Of a stretch of 54,542 bases of DNA, positions 16,696-28,247 are shown one piece after another (within the stretch, counting starts at the first letter, position 1; each line of letters opens with the position of its first letter). The translations under genes and the position numbers were made by a program. This DNA comes from Syntrophales bacterium (GTDB lineage: Bacteria; Desulfobacterota; Syntrophia; Syntrophales; Fen-1087), in the NCBI GenBank assembly GCA_030656035.1, contig JAUSOK010000034.1, forward strand, positions 1 through 54,542, in the 5' to 3' direction. Below the pieces are notes generated by a model. It was not told the DNA's origin and did no database searches. It saw only the letters and a program-made list of their open reading frames with translations.

Positions 16696-17085
16696 ATGTC
16701 AAAGCAGATTACGAAAGAAGACGTGGTAAAATTTATCGAAGAAATGACGGTCCTTGAATTGTCTGAACTGGTCAAGGAACTGGAAGGGAAATTTGGCGTG
16801 TCGGCGGCAGCGCCGGTTGCCATGGCTGCCGCCGCCCCTGCGGGCGCCGATGCCACGGCCGCGGTCGAGGAAAAAACGGAATTTGATGTGATTCTCACCG
16901 GCTTTGGCGAACAGAAGATTCAGGTGATCAAAGTCGTGCGGGCGATTACCGCTTTAGGGCTGAAAGAAGCCAAGGATCTCGTGGAGGGTATTCCCAAGCC
17001 GATCAAGGAGGCGGTCTCGAAAGACGAGGCTGCCGACATCAAGAAGAAAATTGAAGAGGTCGGTGGGACAGTCGACGTGAAATAG
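16696..17085 (+). CDS. rplL: 50S ribosomal protein L7/L12
   Basis: Multicopy stalk protein that recruits translational GTPases. It has an N-terminal dimerisation helix, an Ala-rich hinge (about 38-58) and the C-terminal domain [13 protein letters not shown]...[28 protein letters not shown] 16696 is chosen because AGGAAGG lies nine bases upstream; the track's ATG at 16687 directly abuts it. 129 residues. Confidence 0.97.
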   Translation: MSKQITKEDVVKFIEEMTVLELSELVKELEGKFGVSAAAPVAMAAAAPAGADATAAVEEKTEFDVILTGFGEQKIQVIKVVRAITALGLKEAKDLVEGIPKPIKEAVSKDEAADIKKKIEEVGGTVDVK

Positions 17086-17132
17086 TCCCTATTTCAAGAA
17101 AGTCCTAGGGCGGCAAGTCGGTCGTGAAATAG
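17078..17132 (+). promoter_or_regulatory. Mutually exclusive hairpins between rplL and rpoB
   Basis: TGAAATAG occurs at 17078-17085 (it contains the rplL stop) and again at 17125-17132, with its perfect complement CTATTTCA at 17089-17096 between them. The middle element can pair with either copy: a tight hairpin with a 3-base loop, or a larger one enclosing 28 bases. Both copies belong to a 10-base direct repeat CGTGAAATAG. The rplL-rpoB gap is a known site of attenuation and RNase III cleavage in E. coli; a role here is inference. Confidence 0.5.
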
Positions 17133-17220
17133 AAGTCAAAATGGAGCGATCAATGCCTGAGGAAAAGGACGTCCTGATGACTTGGGACGGGCGGTCAGAC
17201 GAAATCATTATAAGGATATT

Positions 17221-20200
17221 ATGGGCGAGCTGAGAAAAAATTTTGGCCGGATAAAAAAGATCGTGGATATTCCCAATCTGATTGATATCCAGACCAGGTC
17301 CTACGAGAAATTCCTACAAAGGGAGACATCTCAGGAAAAACGCAGGAATTTTGGCCTGCAAGGTGCGTTCAAGGGCGTCTTTCCGATTTCTGATTACAGC
17401 CGCAAGTGTTCGCTTGAATTCGTAAGCTACAAGATCGGGGATGTCCGTTATGATATCAAGGAATGCGTGCAGAAGGGGATGACCTATGCCGCTCCCCTGA
17501 AGATTGTCGTCCGGCTCGTGGTTTTTGAGACCGAGTCGGGTTCCGATCAGCGTCAAATCCGCGATATCAAGGAGCAGGAGATATACTTCGGCGAGGTCCC
17601 TTTAATGACCGAAAACGGGACGTTCGTTGTCAACGGGACCGAACGGGTCATCGTCAGTCAGCTCCACCGATCGCCGGGTATCTTTTTTGATCACGACAAA
17701 GGAAAAACCCTGACCAGTAGCAAATTAATCTACTCGGCTCGTATCATTCCCATCCGGGGCTCCTGGCTGGATCTCGAGTTTGATTCGAAGGATGTTCTTC
17801 ATGTCCGCATTGACCGAAGACGAAAAATGCCGGTCACCATTCTGCTCAAGGCGATGGGCTATAACACGGAGCAACTCCTGAGTTACTTTTACAAAGTGGA
17901 GGCCATCACACTGGACGGGGATAAACTCTATATGGCGCTCGACGATTCCGTCATCGGTGGAAAAGCGCCGGAAGATATCGTCGTATCGAAGACGGGCGAG
18001 ATCATTATTAAGAAGGGAAAAAAAATTTCCAAGCAGCTGTTGAAGCGCATGACAGATATCAATATCAAGCGTGTCGCAGTAAGCGACATGGATATGCTTG
18101 GGAAAATCGTAGCAACCGACGTGCGTGATCCCCAAACGGGTGAAGCGTTGTTGAAATGTAATGAAGCCTTGACTTTTGAAGGTCTTGAGAAAATTCGTGA
18201 GCGGGGCATCAGGCAGATTCACTTCATTCGTATCGATGAGGACCGGGCCGATGCGTCCATCCGGGATACGCTGCTGATGGACCGGCTCGAAACGAAGGGA
18301 GAGGCGATTATTGAAATATACCGAAGACTCCGGCCCAGTAACCCGCCGACGCCGGAAACGGCGAACACCTTTTTTCGCAGCCTCTTCTTTGAATCGGAAA
18401 CATATGACCTGTCCGATGTAGGCCGTGCGAAGATGAATTACAAACTTCGCATGACCGTGCCGACGGATGTAACCGTTCTGACACATGAGGATATCCTGAC
18501 GGCGGTCAAGTACCTTATTGATCTAAAGAATGGCGTGGCGGAATGTAATGTGGACGACATTGATCACCTGGGCAACCGGCGCGTCCGGTCTGTGGGAGAA
18601 CTCATCGAAAATCAGTACCGGATCGGGCTGGTCAGGATGGAACGGGCCATCAAGGAAAAGATGAGTCTTCAGGACTTGGAAACCATGATGCCCCATGATC
18701 TGATCAATGCGAAACCGGTCTCTGCGGTTGTCAACGAATTCTTCGGGTCCTCCCAGCTGTCCCAGTTCATGGATCAGACGAATCCTCTTTCTGAAATTAC
18801 GCATAAACGCCGTCTTTCGGCGCTGGGGCCGGGTGGTCTGACCCGGGAGCGGGCGGGCTTTGAGGTCCGGGACGTCCACCCCACCCATTACGGACGGATC
18901 TGTCCGGTGGAAACGCCGGAAGGACCGAATATCGGCTTAATTGTCTCCCTGAGCACTTATGCACGGGTCAATGAGTTTGGCTTTATTGAAACGCCTTACC
19001 GATTGGTTAGAGATGGACAAGTCCAGGATGAAGTCCGTTATCTGACGGCTATCGAAGAGGAAAACTTCATCATTGCCCAGGCCGATCGCCCGCTGGATCA
19101 GGATGGACGGTTTATCGGCGAACTAATCTCGGCCAGGAAGGGCGGCGACTTTCTGACGGTATTACCACAAGATATCAACATGATGGACGTATCGCCCAAT
19201 CAGCTGGTCAGCGTTGCAGCCACCCTGATTCCCTTTCTGGAGCATGATGACGCCAACCGGGCGCTGATGGGATCCAATATGCAGCGTCAGGCCGTACCCC
19301 TGATGAAACCCGCCGTTCCCCTCGTGGGTACGGGGATGGAATCCATTGTGGCGAGAGATTCCGGAGCTGTTGTCGTCAGCAAGCGATCGGGCGTGGTGGA
19401 AAGCGTCGATGCATCCCGTATTGTTATTAAATCTGATGGCGCCGAACAGGACGGACTTGATATAGGCGTTGATATTTACAACCTCATCAAGTACCAACGT
19501 TCCAACCAGGATACCTGCTTTAACCAAAAACCGATTGTGGGCAAAGGGGATCGGATCAATAAGGGCGACATCATCGCAGATGGGCCGGCCACGGACAATG
19601 GCGAGTTGGCTCTGGGAAGCAATGTGATGGTGGCCTTCATGTCATGGGGGGGATACAACTACGAAGATTCCATCCTGGTCAGCGAAAGGATTGTCAAGGA
19701 TGATGTTTACACCTCCATTCACATTGAGGAATTTGAAACAATGGCCCGGGACACCAAGCTCGGGAAAGAAGAAATCACCAGGGATATCCCTAATGTGGGC
19801 GAAGAAGCCCTTCGGAATCTCGATGAGAGCGGGATCGTCCGCATGGGGGTAGCCGTAAAACCCGGCGATATCCTCGTTGGAAAGATCACCCCCAAGGGGG
19901 AGACCCAGTTGTCCTCTGAGGAGAAGCTGTTACGGGCAATTTTTGGTGAAAAGGCCAGTGACGTCCGGGATACCTCCCTGCGTGTGCCGCCCGGCGTTGA
20001 AGGGACGGTGATCGATGCCAAGATTTTTATCCGGAAGGGGGCCGAAAAAGACCATCGCTCACAAATTATCGAAGAGGAAGCTTTCGCATTGCTTTGCAAG
20101 GATCGTGACGATGAAATCCGAATCATCACAGAGGCGGTCAAAGACATGGTTTCCGGAATGCTCATCGGCAAAACCGCCGCTGCCAAACTGGTTGATCCAA

Positions 20201-21309
20201 AAAAGAAAAAGATCGTTTTGAAGAAAGGCGATCTCATTACCAAAGACTTTTTGGAGATGATTCCGTTCCACCTCTGGAAAGACATTTGTTGCCTTCAGGA
20301 GGAAGCCCTTGAAGAAAAAATCAGGTCCCTGCTGGAGAATCTATCCCGAAAAATTGATTTTGTGAATGCCTTCTTTGAAGAGAAGCAGGAAAAACTGAAA
20401 TCCGGCGATGAGCTTCCACCGGGCGTGATCAAGCTTGTGAAGGTTTATGTTGCCATCAAGCGGAAGCTTTCCGTTGGCGATAAAATGGCCGGTCGCCATG
20501 GGAATAAAGGCGTTCTGTCCCGCATTCTGCCCGATGAAGATATGCCCTATTTTATTGACGGGACGCCGGTGGATATTATCTTGAACCCGCTGGGAGTTCC
20601 ATCCCGCATGAATGTCGGGCAGATTCTTGAGACTCATCTTGGCTGGGCGGCCAAGGGACTGGGCGAAAAGATCAATGCGCTGCTGCAAAAATACAGCAAC
20701 GATCAACTGAAAAAAGAACTGAAGAAGCTTTATGCATCCCCGGAGGCGGATCGCTTTGTAGACGGGGCGACGGAAGAAGAAATTAAAAGGTTTATCAGAC
20801 GCTTAAAGGCGGGTCTGTTGGTGGCGACCCCCGTTTTCGACGGGGCCGATGAAACTGAAATTCGGGACATGCTCAAGCTGGCGAATCTTCCGGAAACAGG
20901 TCAAACGGTCCTGTTTGACGGGAAAACCGGTGAGCCTTTTGATCAGCAGGTGACGGTGGGAATTATTTACATGTTAAAGCTCCATCATCTGGTTGATAAC
21001 AAGATTCACGCGAGGTCCATCGGGCCTTATTCGCTCGTGACCCAGCAGCCGCTGGGCGGAAAGGCGCAGTTTGGGGGCCAGCGCCTGGGAGAGATGGAAG
21101 TATGGGCGATGGAGGCCTACGGGGCCGCCTATTCGCTCCAGGAATTTCTCACGGTAAAGTCCGATGATGTGGCGGGCCGGACGCGTATATATGAAGCCAT
21201 CGTCAAGGGCGAACATACGCTGGAGCCCGGACTGCCGGAAAGTTTTAATGTTCTGGTCAAGGAACTGCAAAGTCTTTGTCTGGACGTTGAACTCATTGAA
21301 GATGAATGA
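17221..21309 (+). CDS. rpoB: DNA-directed RNA polymerase subunit beta
   Basis: Half of the catalytic cleft of RNA polymerase. The protein has 1362 residues with the rifampicin-pocket segment [20 protein letters not shown] at about 507-526 with wild-type residues, followed by [11 protein letters not shown] and [12 protein letters not shown]. The C-terminal [16 protein letters not shown] is also present. The track start at 17182 adds 13 unconserved residues; I use ATG 17221, where AAGG lies five bases upstream and [13 protein letters not shown] begins as expected. Together with rpoC it follows rplL in the classical order. Confidence 0.98.
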   Translation: MGELRKNFGRIKKIVDIPNLIDIQTRSYEKFLQRETSQEKRRNFGLQGAFKGVFPISDYSRKCSLEFVSYKIGDVRYDIKECVQKGMTYAAPLKIVVRLVVFETESGSDQRQIRDIKEQEIYFGEVPLMTENGTFVVNGTERVIVSQLHRSPGIFFDHDKGKTLTSSKLIYSARIIPIRGSWLDLEFDSKDVLHVRIDRRRKMPVTILLKAMGYNTEQLLSYFYKVEAITLDGDKLYMALDDSVIGGKAPEDIVVSKTGEIIIKKGKKISKQLLKRMTDINIKRVAVSDMDMLGKIVATDVRDPQTGEALLKCNEALTFEGLEKIRERGIRQIHFIRIDEDRADASIRDTLLMDRLETKGEAIIEIYRRLRPSNPPTPETANTFFRSLFFESETYDLSDVGRAKMNYKLRMTVPTDVTVLTHEDILTAVKYLIDLKNGVAECNVDDIDHLGNRRVRSVGELIENQYRIGLVRMERAIKEKMSLQDLETMMPHDLINAKPVSAVVNEFFGSSQLSQFMDQTNPLSEITHKRRLSALGPGGLTRERAGFEVRDVHPTHYGRICPVETPEGPNIGLIVSLSTYARVNEFGFIETPYRLVRDGQVQDEVRYLTAIEEENFIIAQADRPLDQDGRFIGELISARKGGDFLTVLPQDINMMDVSPNQLVSVAATLIPFLEHDDANRALMGSNMQRQAVPLMKPAVPLVGTGMESIVARDSGAVVVSKRSGVVESVDASRIVIKSDGAEQDGLDIGVDIYNLIKYQRSNQDTCFNQKPIVGKGDRINKGDIIADGPATDNGELALGSNVMVAFMSWGGYNYEDSILVSERIVKDDVYTSIHIEEFETMARDTKLGKEEITRDIPNVGEEALRNLDESGIVRMGVAVKPGDILVGKITPKGETQLSSEEKLLRAIFGEKASDVRDTSLRVPPGVEGTVIDAKIFIRKGAEKDHRSQIIEEEAFALLCKDRDDEIRIITEAVKDMVSGMLIGKTAAAKLVDPKKKKIVLKKGDLITKDFLEMIPFHLWKDICCLQEEALEEKIRSLLENLSRKIDFVNAFFEEKQEKLKSGDELPPGVIKLVKVYVAIKRKLSVGDKMAGRHGNKGVLSRILPDEDMPYFIDGTPVDIILNPLGVPSRMNVGQILETHLGWAAKGLGEKINALLQKYSNDQLKKELKKLYASPEADRFVDGATEEEIKRFIRRLKAGLLVATPVFDGADETEIRDMLKLANLPETGQTVLFDGKTGEPFDQQVTVGIIYMLKLHHLVDNKIHARSIGPYSLVTQQPLGGKAQFGGQRLGEMEVWAMEAYGAAYSLQEFLTVKSDDVAGRTRIYEAIVKGEHTLEPGLPESFNVLVKELQSLCLDVELIEDE

Positions 21310-21333
21310 TCAGGAAAATTCAAAATGGAAAGA

Positions 21334-21361
21334 GCGGGATTCGGTCTTTATGGAATCCTGC
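21334..21361 (+). promoter_or_regulatory. Hairpin in the rpoB-rpoC gap
   Basis: GCGGGATTC pairs with GAATCCTGC (9 bp with one G-U) around a 10-base loop in the 91-base gap. No T-run follows, so it is more likely an mRNA processing or stability element than a terminator. Confidence 0.4.
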
Positions 21362-21400
21362 GGATTGACATTTTCAATTTTTCAAAGGAGATAATGATCC

Positions 21401-24400
21401 ATGGAAGATGTTTTCAGCTATTTTGAAAAGCCGAAAGATCCCATTCGGTTCAATGCCATTAAGATGGCCATTGCTTCGCCGGAGAAGATTCTTTCCTGGT
21501 CCCATGGAGAGGTAAAAAAGCCTGAAACCATCAATTACAGGACCTTCAAGCCGGAACGGGACGGCCTTTTCTGTGCAAAGATATTCGGTCCCGTCAAGGA
21601 TTATGAGTGTCTTTGCGGCCGTTACAAAAGGATGAAGCACCGTGGCGTTGTCTGTGAGAAATGCGGGGTGGAAGTCATCCAGTCCAGGGTGCGCCGGGAG
21701 CGGATGGGGCATATTGTTCTTGCAACACCTGTCGCCCATATCTGGTTTCTCAAGAGCCTGCCGAGCCGCATCGGGAATATCCTGGACTTGACCCTAAAGG
21801 AACTGGAGAAGGTCCTTTATTTCGAGGCATGGATTGTCCTGGACCCGAAGAACACGCCCTTGCGGAAAAAGCAACTGCTGTTAGAGGAAGAGCTGATTGA
21901 CCTGAAGGAACAGTACGGCGCCGACGCCTTTAAGGTCGGAATCGGGGCGGAAGCCATCCGGACGATCATGGGTGAGATTGATCTGGTCAAGCTCGATGAT
22001 GAGCTGCGGGAAGAGTTGAAAATCGCCGTCTCGGACACCAAACGCAAGAAACTGATCAAACGACTCAAGGTAGTGGAGGCGCTCCGAAAGTCCAGCAATA
22101 AAGCCGAGTGGATGATTCTGACGATTCTTCCGGTCATCCCTCCCGACCTGAGACCCCTGGTTCCGCTGGATGGCGGCCGTTTCGCCACCTCGGATCTGAA
22201 TGATCTATACCGGCGCGTGATCAACCGGAACAACCGTCTCAAGCGTCTGCAGGAACTCAATGCGCCGGAGATCATTATCCGCAATGAAAAACGGATGCTT
22301 CAGGAAGCCGTTGACGTCCTTTTTGACAACGGCAGGCGCGGACGCGCGATTACCGGGTCCAACAAGCGACCCCTTCGATCGCTGTCGGACATGTTGAAGG
22401 GCAAGCAGGGGAGGTTCAGGCAGAATCTGCTCGGCAAACGAGTCGATTACTCAGGCCGATCCGTGATTACCGTGGGTCCGGACCTGAGATTGCATCAGTG
22501 CGGCCTTCCGAAAAAGATGGCTTTGGAGCTTTTCAAGCCTTTTGTTTATAACCGGCTCCAGGATAAGGGATATGTCAATACGGTGAAAAGCGCCAAGAAA
22601 ATGGTCGAGAAGGAAACGGCCGAAGTATGGGATGCCCTGGATGAAGTGGTCCGCGAATATCCCGTCATGCTGAACCGGGCCCCGACCCTCCATCGGCTGG
22701 GCATTCAGGCCTTCGAACCCGTCCTGATCGAGGGCAAGGCGATTCAACTCCATCCGCTGGTCTGCACGGCGTTTAATGCTGATTTTGACGGCGATCAGAT
22801 GGCGGTCCATATTCCGTTGTCCATTGAAGCCCAGGCCGAAGCCAGGGTCTTGATGATGTCCACCAACAACATTCTTTCTCCCGCAAACGGAAAACCCATT
22901 ATTATCCCGGGACAGGACATAGTCCTCGGCATCTATTATATGACCCGGTTCAGACCGGGTGTTATGGGCGAGGGCATGGTCTTTGCCGACCCGGCCGAAG
23001 TCCGCAGCGCCCTGGATGCCGGAATGGTGGATCTCCAGGCAAGGATCAAGGTCCGGATCCGCGGTGAAATGAAGGAAACCACCGTCGGGCGCGTCATTTT
23101 GTACGAAATTATCCCGGAACAGATCCCCTTCGATCTGGTCAATAAAATAATGAATAAGAAGGAGTTGTCCAATCTTATTGATCATTGTTACCGGTCCTGC
23201 GGAGATAAAACGACGGTTTTGCTGGCCGACCGCCTCAAGGACATGGGATTCAAGTATGCCACGATGTCCGGCGCATCCATTGCCATCCACAATATGGTTG
23301 TTCCCGCCAACAAGAAGGACATCGTCGCCCGGGCGGACAAGGACGTCCTGAAAATTCAGAAGCAGTACATGGACGGACTCATTACTGATGGGGAACGTTA
23401 TAACAAGGTGATCGACATCTGGTCCCAGGCGACCGAGAAGATTGCCGCCGAAATGCTTACCGGCATCAGTATGGAAGAACTGGATGAAGTGGACGGCGTG
23501 AAAAGGAAAGTGGAGAGCTTCAACCCCATCTTTATGATGGCAGATTCCGGAGCCAGGGGCAGTGCGGTGCAGATCAGGCAATTGGCCGGCATGAGAGGTT
23601 TGATGGCCAAACCGTCCGGCGAGATCATTGAAACCCCCATAACGGCCAACTTCAGAGAAGGATTGACCGTTCTGCAGTATTTTATTTCAACGCACGGGGC
23701 GCGGAAAGGGTTGGCCGATACGGCGCTGAAAACGGCAAATTCCGGTTACCTGACCCGTCGGCTGGTGGATGTCGCCCAGGATTGCATCATCAACGAGGAT
23801 GATTGCGCGACCCTTGACGGCCTCGATGTTTTCGCCTTGATGGAAGGGGGGGAAATTATTGAAACGGCCGGCGAGCGGGTTCTCGGACGGGTTGTCCTCG
23901 AAGACATCAAGGATCCCTTTACCGGCGAAGTGCTGGTTGAAGCAAACCAGGAGATTGATGAGTTGCTTGCTGATAAAATCGATCGGCTCGGCATTGAAAA
24001 GGTGAAAATCCGGTCCGTTCTGACCTGCAAATCCCGACACGGGGTCTGCGCCCGCTGCTACGGCCGGGACCTGTCCCATGGACACCTCGTGAATATCGGC
24101 GAGGCCGTCGGGATCATCGCCGCCCAATCCATCGGCGAGCCGGGGACGCAGTTGACCATGAGAACCTTTCATATTGGCGGAACAGCAAAATTTGAAGAAC
24201 ATTCAACGCTTCAGTCCCGTCATGACGGAACGGTCAGATTTGTGAACATCAATACGGTCAAAAGCAAGATTGATGCATCGTCTTCGTCTAAAGTCGGAGA
24301 TCTTGTAGTCATGAACCGCCACGGTGAATTGCATGTCCTCGATGAGCAGCAGCGAAGCCGCGGCAAATACACCGTTCTCTACGGCGCCCATTTGAAGGTT

Positions 24401-25573
24401 GTTGACGGAAGCATTGTCCGCAAAGGGGATCTGCTGGCGGAATGGGATCCCTTCTCAATCCCGATTCTGGCCGAAGTCGACGGGGCGGTCAAGTTCGGCG
24501 ATATCGTTGAAGGCCGGACCATGCAGGAGCAACTCGATGAAGTCACCGGTCTTTCGCGGAAAGTCATTGTGGAATTCCGAGGGGCCGACATGCGTCCGCG
24601 TGTGTCCCTCAAGGACAAAAAGGGGAAAACGGCCAAAGTGCCGGGCAGCAACGCGGTCGCCCGTCATCTCTTGCCGGTTGGCTCCAATCTCGTCGTCTCT
24701 GAAGGCGACGTGGTCGGCGCCGGCAGCATCCTGGCAAAAATTCCGCGGGAGACGACCAAAACCAAGGATATCACCGGGGGGCTTCCCCGGGTGGCTGAGC
24801 TTTTTGAAGCCCGTAAACCGAAGGATTTTGCGGTAATCAGCGAAATCGACGGCATCGTATCCTACGGAAAGGATGCCAAGGGCAAGCGGAAGATCGTCAT
24901 CAGCCCGGAAAGCGGAGAGGAAAAGGAATATCTGATTCCCAAGGGTAAGCATGTCCGCGTCCAGGAGGGAGACAGGATTTCGGCGGGCGAAGCGCTGATG
25001 GATGGAGTCAATAACCCCCATGATCTGCTGACCATCAAAGGTGAAAAAGAGCTGGCCCGCTATCTCGTGGATGAGGTCCAGGAAGTCTACCGGCTGCAAG
25101 GCGTCAAAATCAATGACAAGCACATGGAGGTCATTGTTCGACAGATGCTGCGCCGCGTGAAGGTGCTGGATCCGGGCGATTCATCCTTCATCACCGACGA
25201 ACAGGTGGAACGTTACCGTTTTCAGGAGGAGAATGAGCGGGTCGTGGCCAGCGGCGGCCAGCCGGCGATCGCGAAGCCGATCCTGCTGGGCATTACAAAG
25301 GCTTCTCTGAGCACCCAGAGCTTTATTTCCGCAGCGTCTTTTCAGGAGACGACGCGGGTGCTGACGGAGGCTTCGATGGCGGGCAAGACGGACTATTTGC
25401 GGGGTCTCAAGGAAAATGTGATCATGGGGCGCCTGATTCCGGCGGGGACGGGTCTTCCGATATACCGGAAACTGGGCGTTAAAACAGTCGATGACCAGAG
25501 CACTAATGCGGAAGAACTGGTCGGGGACGAAAATAATGATGAGAAAATACTTGACACACAGGCGGCAAATTGA
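21401..25573 (+). CDS. rpoC: DNA-directed RNA polymerase subunit beta'
   Basis: Carries the RNA polymerase active site: [12 protein letters not shown] near residues 458-469 holds the three Mg-binding Asp. The N-terminal zinc site CLCGRYK...CEKCG lies near 69-90 and the second zinc site [13 protein letters not shown] near 876-888. The trigger-loop region [16 protein letters not shown] is intact. 1390 residues, normal for Proteobacteria. The start ATG lies ten bases after AAGGAG. Confidence 0.98.
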   Translation: MEDVFSYFEKPKDPIRFNAIKMAIASPEKILSWSHGEVKKPETINYRTFKPERDGLFCAKIFGPVKDYECLCGRYKRMKHRGVVCEKCGVEVIQSRVRRERMGHIVLATPVAHIWFLKSLPSRIGNILDLTLKELEKVLYFEAWIVLDPKNTPLRKKQLLLEEELIDLKEQYGADAFKVGIGAEAIRTIMGEIDLVKLDDELREELKIAVSDTKRKKLIKRLKVVEALRKSSNKAEWMILTILPVIPPDLRPLVPLDGGRFATSDLNDLYRRVINRNNRLKRLQELNAPEIIIRNEKRMLQEAVDVLFDNGRRGRAITGSNKRPLRSLSDMLKGKQGRFRQNLLGKRVDYSGRSVITVGPDLRLHQCGLPKKMALELFKPFVYNRLQDKGYVNTVKSAKKMVEKETAEVWDALDEVVREYPVMLNRAPTLHRLGIQAFEPVLIEGKAIQLHPLVCTAFNADFDGDQMAVHIPLSIEAQAEARVLMMSTNNILSPANGKPIIIPGQDIVLGIYYMTRFRPGVMGEGMVFADPAEVRSALDAGMVDLQARIKVRIRGEMKETTVGRVILYEIIPEQIPFDLVNKIMNKKELSNLIDHCYRSCGDKTTVLLADRLKDMGFKYATMSGASIAIHNMVVPANKKDIVARADKDVLKIQKQYMDGLITDGERYNKVIDIWSQATEKIAAEMLTGISMEELDEVDGVKRKVESFNPIFMMADSGARGSAVQIRQLAGMRGLMAKPSGEIIETPITANFREGLTVLQYFISTHGARKGLADTALKTANSGYLTRRLVDVAQDCIINEDDCATLDGLDVFALMEGGEIIETAGERVLGRVVLEDIKDPFTGEVLVEANQEIDELLADKIDRLGIEKVKIRSVLTCKSRHGVCARCYGRDLSHGHLVNIGEAVGIIAAQSIGEPGTQLTMRTFHIGGTAKFEEHSTLQSRHDGTVRFVNINTVKSKIDASSSSKVGDLVVMNRHGELHVLDEQQRSRGKYTVLYGAHLKVVDGSIVRKGDLLAEWDPFSIPILAEVDGAVKFGDIVEGRTMQEQLDEVTGLSRKVIVEFRGADMRPRVSLKDKKGKTAKVPGSNAVARHLLPVGSNLVVSEGDVVGAGSILAKIPRETTKTKDITGGLPRVAELFEARKPKDFAVISEIDGIVSYGKDAKGKRKIVISPESGEEKEYLIPKGKHVRVQEGDRISAGEALMDGVNNPHDLLTIKGEKELARYLVDEVQEVYRLQGVKINDKHMEVIVRQMLRRVKVLDPGDSSFITDEQVERYRFQEENERVVASGGQPAIAKPILLGITKASLSTQSFISAASFQETTRVLTEASMAGKTDYLRGLKENVIMGRLIPAGTGLPIYRKLGVKTVDDQSTNAEELVGDENNDEKILDTQAAN

Positions 25574-25636
25574 TAGTTAAGCAATCTTTTGCTACACCAG
25601 TAAAGCTTGTCTGAAGGGAACATTTCGGGAGGAAGC

Positions 25637-26008
25637 ATGCCGACAATAAATCAGCTGGTTCGTAAGGGTCGAGCCAATATCCAGAAAAAGGCGACCACGC
25701 CGGCTCTGGCCGGCTCACCACAACGGCGGGGGGTTTGCGTCAGAGTCTACACGACGACGCCGAAGAAGCCGAACTCCGCCCTGAGGAAGGTCGCCAGGGT
25801 TCGTCTGACCAGTGGTTATGAGGTGACATCCTATATCCCCGGGATGGGGCACAATCTGCAGGAACATTCCGTGGTTCTGGTTCGGGGCGGAAGAGTTAAA
25901 GATCTTCCCGGTGTGCGTTATCATATCGTCAGGGGAACGCTGGATTCTGTGGGCGTTCAGGATAGGAAGCAGAGTCGATCAAAATACGGGGCGAAGAAGC
26001 CGAGTTAA
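25637..26008 (+). CDS. rpsL: 30S ribosomal protein S12
   Basis: Decoding-centre protein and substrate of RimO, whose gene opens this window. [12 protein letters not shown] start, [19 protein letters not shown] and [13 protein letters not shown]; both lysines linked to streptomycin sensitivity are wild type. The track starts ten residues early at 25607; the ATG at 25637 follows GGGAGGAAGC and gives 123 residues. Confidence 0.98.
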   Translation: MPTINQLVRKGRANIQKKATTPALAGSPQRRGVCVRVYTTTPKKPNSALRKVARVRLTSGYEVTSYIPGMGHNLQEHSVVLVRGGRVKDLPGVRYHIVRGTLDSVGVQDRKQSRSKYGAKKPS

Positions 26009-26022
26009 CGGGAGAAGGGCGC

Positions 26023-26493
26023 ATGCCGAGAAGAAGGGAAATTACAAAGCGGGAAGTCTTGCCGGATCCCAAGTATAACAACAAACTGGTGGCCAAGTTT
26101 ATCAACAGCTTATTAAAACGTGGCAAGAAAAGCGTTGCTGAATCGATGCTTTATGGATCTTTCGAGATTATTGAAAAAAGAACGAAAGAATCGCCTGTCG
26201 ATATCTTTGAAAAGGCGATCAACAATGTCAAACCCGTCATCGAGGTCAAATCGCGTCGGGTCGGCGGCTCCACCTACCAGGTTCCTACGGAAGTCTTGCC
26301 CTCAAGAAGACTGGCTTTGGGTATTCGCTGGTTGATTCTTCATGCGAAAGACCGGACCGAAAAAACAATGAGGGAGAAGCTGGCAGGAGAAATCCTCGAT
26401 GCTGCGAACAACCGGGGCGGCGCCATCAAGAAGAGAGAGAGCGTTCATAAGATGGCGGAAGCGAACAAGGCCTTTGCGCACTATCGATTTTAA
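26023..26493 (+). CDS. rpsG: 30S ribosomal protein S7
   Basis: Head-assembly protein and str-operon repressor in E. coli. 156 residues opening [18 protein letters not shown], with [13 protein letters not shown] and a C-terminal [20 protein letters not shown]-type ending (here KRESVHKMA). It follows rpsL by 14 bases. fusA, which normally comes next, is missing. Confidence 0.98.
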   Translation: MPRRREITKREVLPDPKYNNKLVAKFINSLLKRGKKSVAESMLYGSFEIIEKRTKESPVDIFEKAINNVKPVIEVKSRRVGGSTYQVPTEVLPSRRLALGIRWLILHAKDRTEKTMREKLAGEILDAANNRGGAIKKRESVHKMAEANKAFAHYRF

Positions 26494-26629
26494 TGGTTCT
26501 CCGGGGGATCCGTTTATCCGGTTTGATGAGAAACGCAAACGCCACTGAAGAAAGGTTTTTAAAAAAACCAAAGGGCGAAAGAGAATAGACAGAAGATGAA
26601 CCATTCAAAGTTTAAGGAGGTACGAAGAG

Positions 26630-27823
26630 ATGGCTAAGAAAAAATTTGAGAGGACGAAGCCGCATCTCAATATTGGCACCATTGGGCATGTGGATCATGG
26701 TAAAACCACATTGACGGCCGCGATCACGAAGCACTTGGCCAGAAAGGGGTTGGCCGAATTCAGGCCCTTTGATTCGATTGATAACGCCCCCGAAGAAAAA
26801 GAAAGAGGCGTGACCATTAATATCTGCCACGTGGAGTATCAGACGGTGAAAAGGCATTATGCCCATGTTGACTGTCCCGGCCATGCGGACTATATCAAAA
26901 ACATGATTTCCGGAGCGGCGCACATGGATGGTACGATCCTGGTGGTCGCGGCCTCCGACGGTCCCATGCCCCAGACCCGGGAGCATATCCTCCTTGCCCG
27001 GCAGGTCCAGGTGCCTTACATCGTTATCTATATGAACAAGGTCGACCTGGTTGATGATCCGGAACTCTTGGATCTGGTAGAGCTTGAATTAAGAGAGCTG
27101 CTGACGGCCTATGAATTTCCTGGGGATGATATTCCGATCATTCGTGGGTCGGCGTTGAAGGCGTTGGAAAGCGATGACGATAACGACCCGAATGTGCAGT
27201 CCATGTACAAGCTGATGGATGCGGTCGATACCTATATTCCGGAGCCGGTTCGTATTCTTGACAAACCGTTCCTGATGCCCGTCGGGGATGTTTTTTCCAT
27301 TGCCGGCCGTGGGACCGTTGTCACCGGCAGAGTAGATCGGGGCATCATCAAAACGGGCGAAGAAGTGGAGATCATCGGTATCCGGCCGACGTTCAAAACG
27401 GTTTGCACGGGCGTCGAAATGTTCCGTAAAACCCTTGATGAAGGACGCGCAGGCGACGATATTGGCGTGCTGCTCAGGGGGACCAAGCGTGAAGAAGTTG
27501 AGCGTGGGCAGGTTTTGGCAAAGCCGGGATCCATTACCCCGCATACCAAGTTTAATGCAGTCGTCTACATCCTGACCAAGGAGGAAGGCGGCCGTCATAC
27601 CCCATTTTTTGCAGGCTATCGTCCCCAGTTCTATTTCCGAACGACGGACGTGACAGGCGTCTGTACCTTGCCCGAAGGCGTGGAGATGGTCATGCCTGGC
27701 GATAATGTCAATCTTGAGATTCAACTCATCACCCCGATTGCCATGGAGGATCAGCTCCGTTTTGCTATTCGCGAAGGCGGAAGGACCGTTGGCTCAGGCG
27801 TGGTCAGCAAGATTATTGAATAA
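26630..27823 (+). CDS. tuf: Elongation factor Tu
   Basis: Delivers aminoacyl-tRNA to the ribosome as a GTP complex. G1 GHVDHGKT (19-26), G3 DCPGH with the catalytic His, and G4 NKVD are intact; domains 2 and 3 follow at about 210-300 and 300-397. Switch I reads [11 protein letters not shown]: the Mg-coordinating Thr62 is kept but the usual T-A/S after IN is replaced by I65-C66. A TAAGGAGG-like site (TTAAGGAGG) lies 11 bases before the ATG. It lies 136 bases after rpsG without an intervening fusA. Confidence 0.97.
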   Translation: MAKKKFERTKPHLNIGTIGHVDHGKTTLTAAITKHLARKGLAEFRPFDSIDNAPEEKERGVTINICHVEYQTVKRHYAHVDCPGHADYIKNMISGAAHMDGTILVVAASDGPMPQTREHILLARQVQVPYIVIYMNKVDLVDDPELLDLVELELRELLTAYEFPGDDIPIIRGSALKALESDDDNDPNVQSMYKLMDAVDTYIPEPVRILDKPFLMPVGDVFSIAGRGTVVTGRVDRGIIKTGEEVEIIGIRPTFKTVCTGVEMFRKTLDEGRAGDDIGVLLRGTKREEVERGQVLAKPGSITPHTKFNAVVYILTKEEGGRHTPFFAGYRPQFYFRTTDVTGVCTLPEGVEMVMPGDNVNLEIQLITPIAMEDQLRFAIREGGRTVGSGVVSKIIE

Positions 27824-27853
27824 ATATAAAATACGGACGTGACGACAACAACC

Positions 27854-28162
27854 ATGAAAGAACAAAAAATTAGAATCCGGCTCAAGGCATACGACCATAA
27901 GCTGCTCGATCGCTCTGTTGAGGACATCGTTGAGACGGCCAAGCGAACAGGCGCCCGCGTTGCCGGTCCTGTTCCGCTGCCGACGGAAATCAATAAATAT
28001 TGTGTCAATCGATCTCCCCATGTGGACAAGAAATCGAGGGAGCAGTTCGAGATCAGAACGCATAAGCGATTGATTGATATCATTGAGCCGACCCAGTCAA
28101 CGGTGGATGCGCTGATGAAGCTGGATCTTTCGGCCGGTGTGGATGTTGAGATAAAATTATAA
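27854..28162 (+). CDS. rpsJ: 30S ribosomal protein S10
   Basis: Also the NusE antitermination factor. Contains [43 protein letters not shown] and a C-terminal [10 protein letters not shown]. The track starts at GTG 27839; ATG 27854 gives 102 residues beginning [11 protein letters not shown], the family form, though neither start has a good ribosome site. It lies 30 bases after tuf. Confidence 0.97.
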   Translation: MKEQKIRIRLKAYDHKLLDRSVEDIVETAKRTGARVAGPVPLPTEINKYCVNRSPHVDKKSREQFEIRTHKRLIDIIEPTQSTVDALMKLDLSAGVDVEIKL

Positions 28163-28173
28163 GTCGACCGATT

Positions 28174-28210
28174 ACGGGAGATTAACAGCGGTTTATCTCC
28201 CGTCTTTTTT
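28174..28210 (+). terminator. Intrinsic terminator or attenuator between rpsJ and rplC
   Basis: ACGGGAGAT pairs perfectly with ATCTCCCGT (9 bp) around a 12-base loop, followed at once by C and six T. It has all the parts of a Rho-independent terminator yet lies inside the S10 operon, so it probably attenuates rather than ends transcription. Confidence 0.75.
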
Positions 28211-28247
28211 AAAAGAGGCGCGTCTGGTTGCAGACGGTGTGAAGACA

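Noticed and set aside
22451-23581. 376-aa minus-strand ORF inside rpoC
   Set aside because: Antisense to the conserved active-site region of RpoC; no family resemblance.
25548-25576. TTGACA near the end of rpoC as a promoter for rpsL
   Set aside because: At 17 bases the -10 would be TAGTTA, matching only two positions; not convincing.
26535-26570. GGTTTTT/AAAAACC hairpin between rpsG and tuf
   Set aside because: A/T-rich with two G-C pairs and no T-run in the sense direction; unlikely to act as a terminator.
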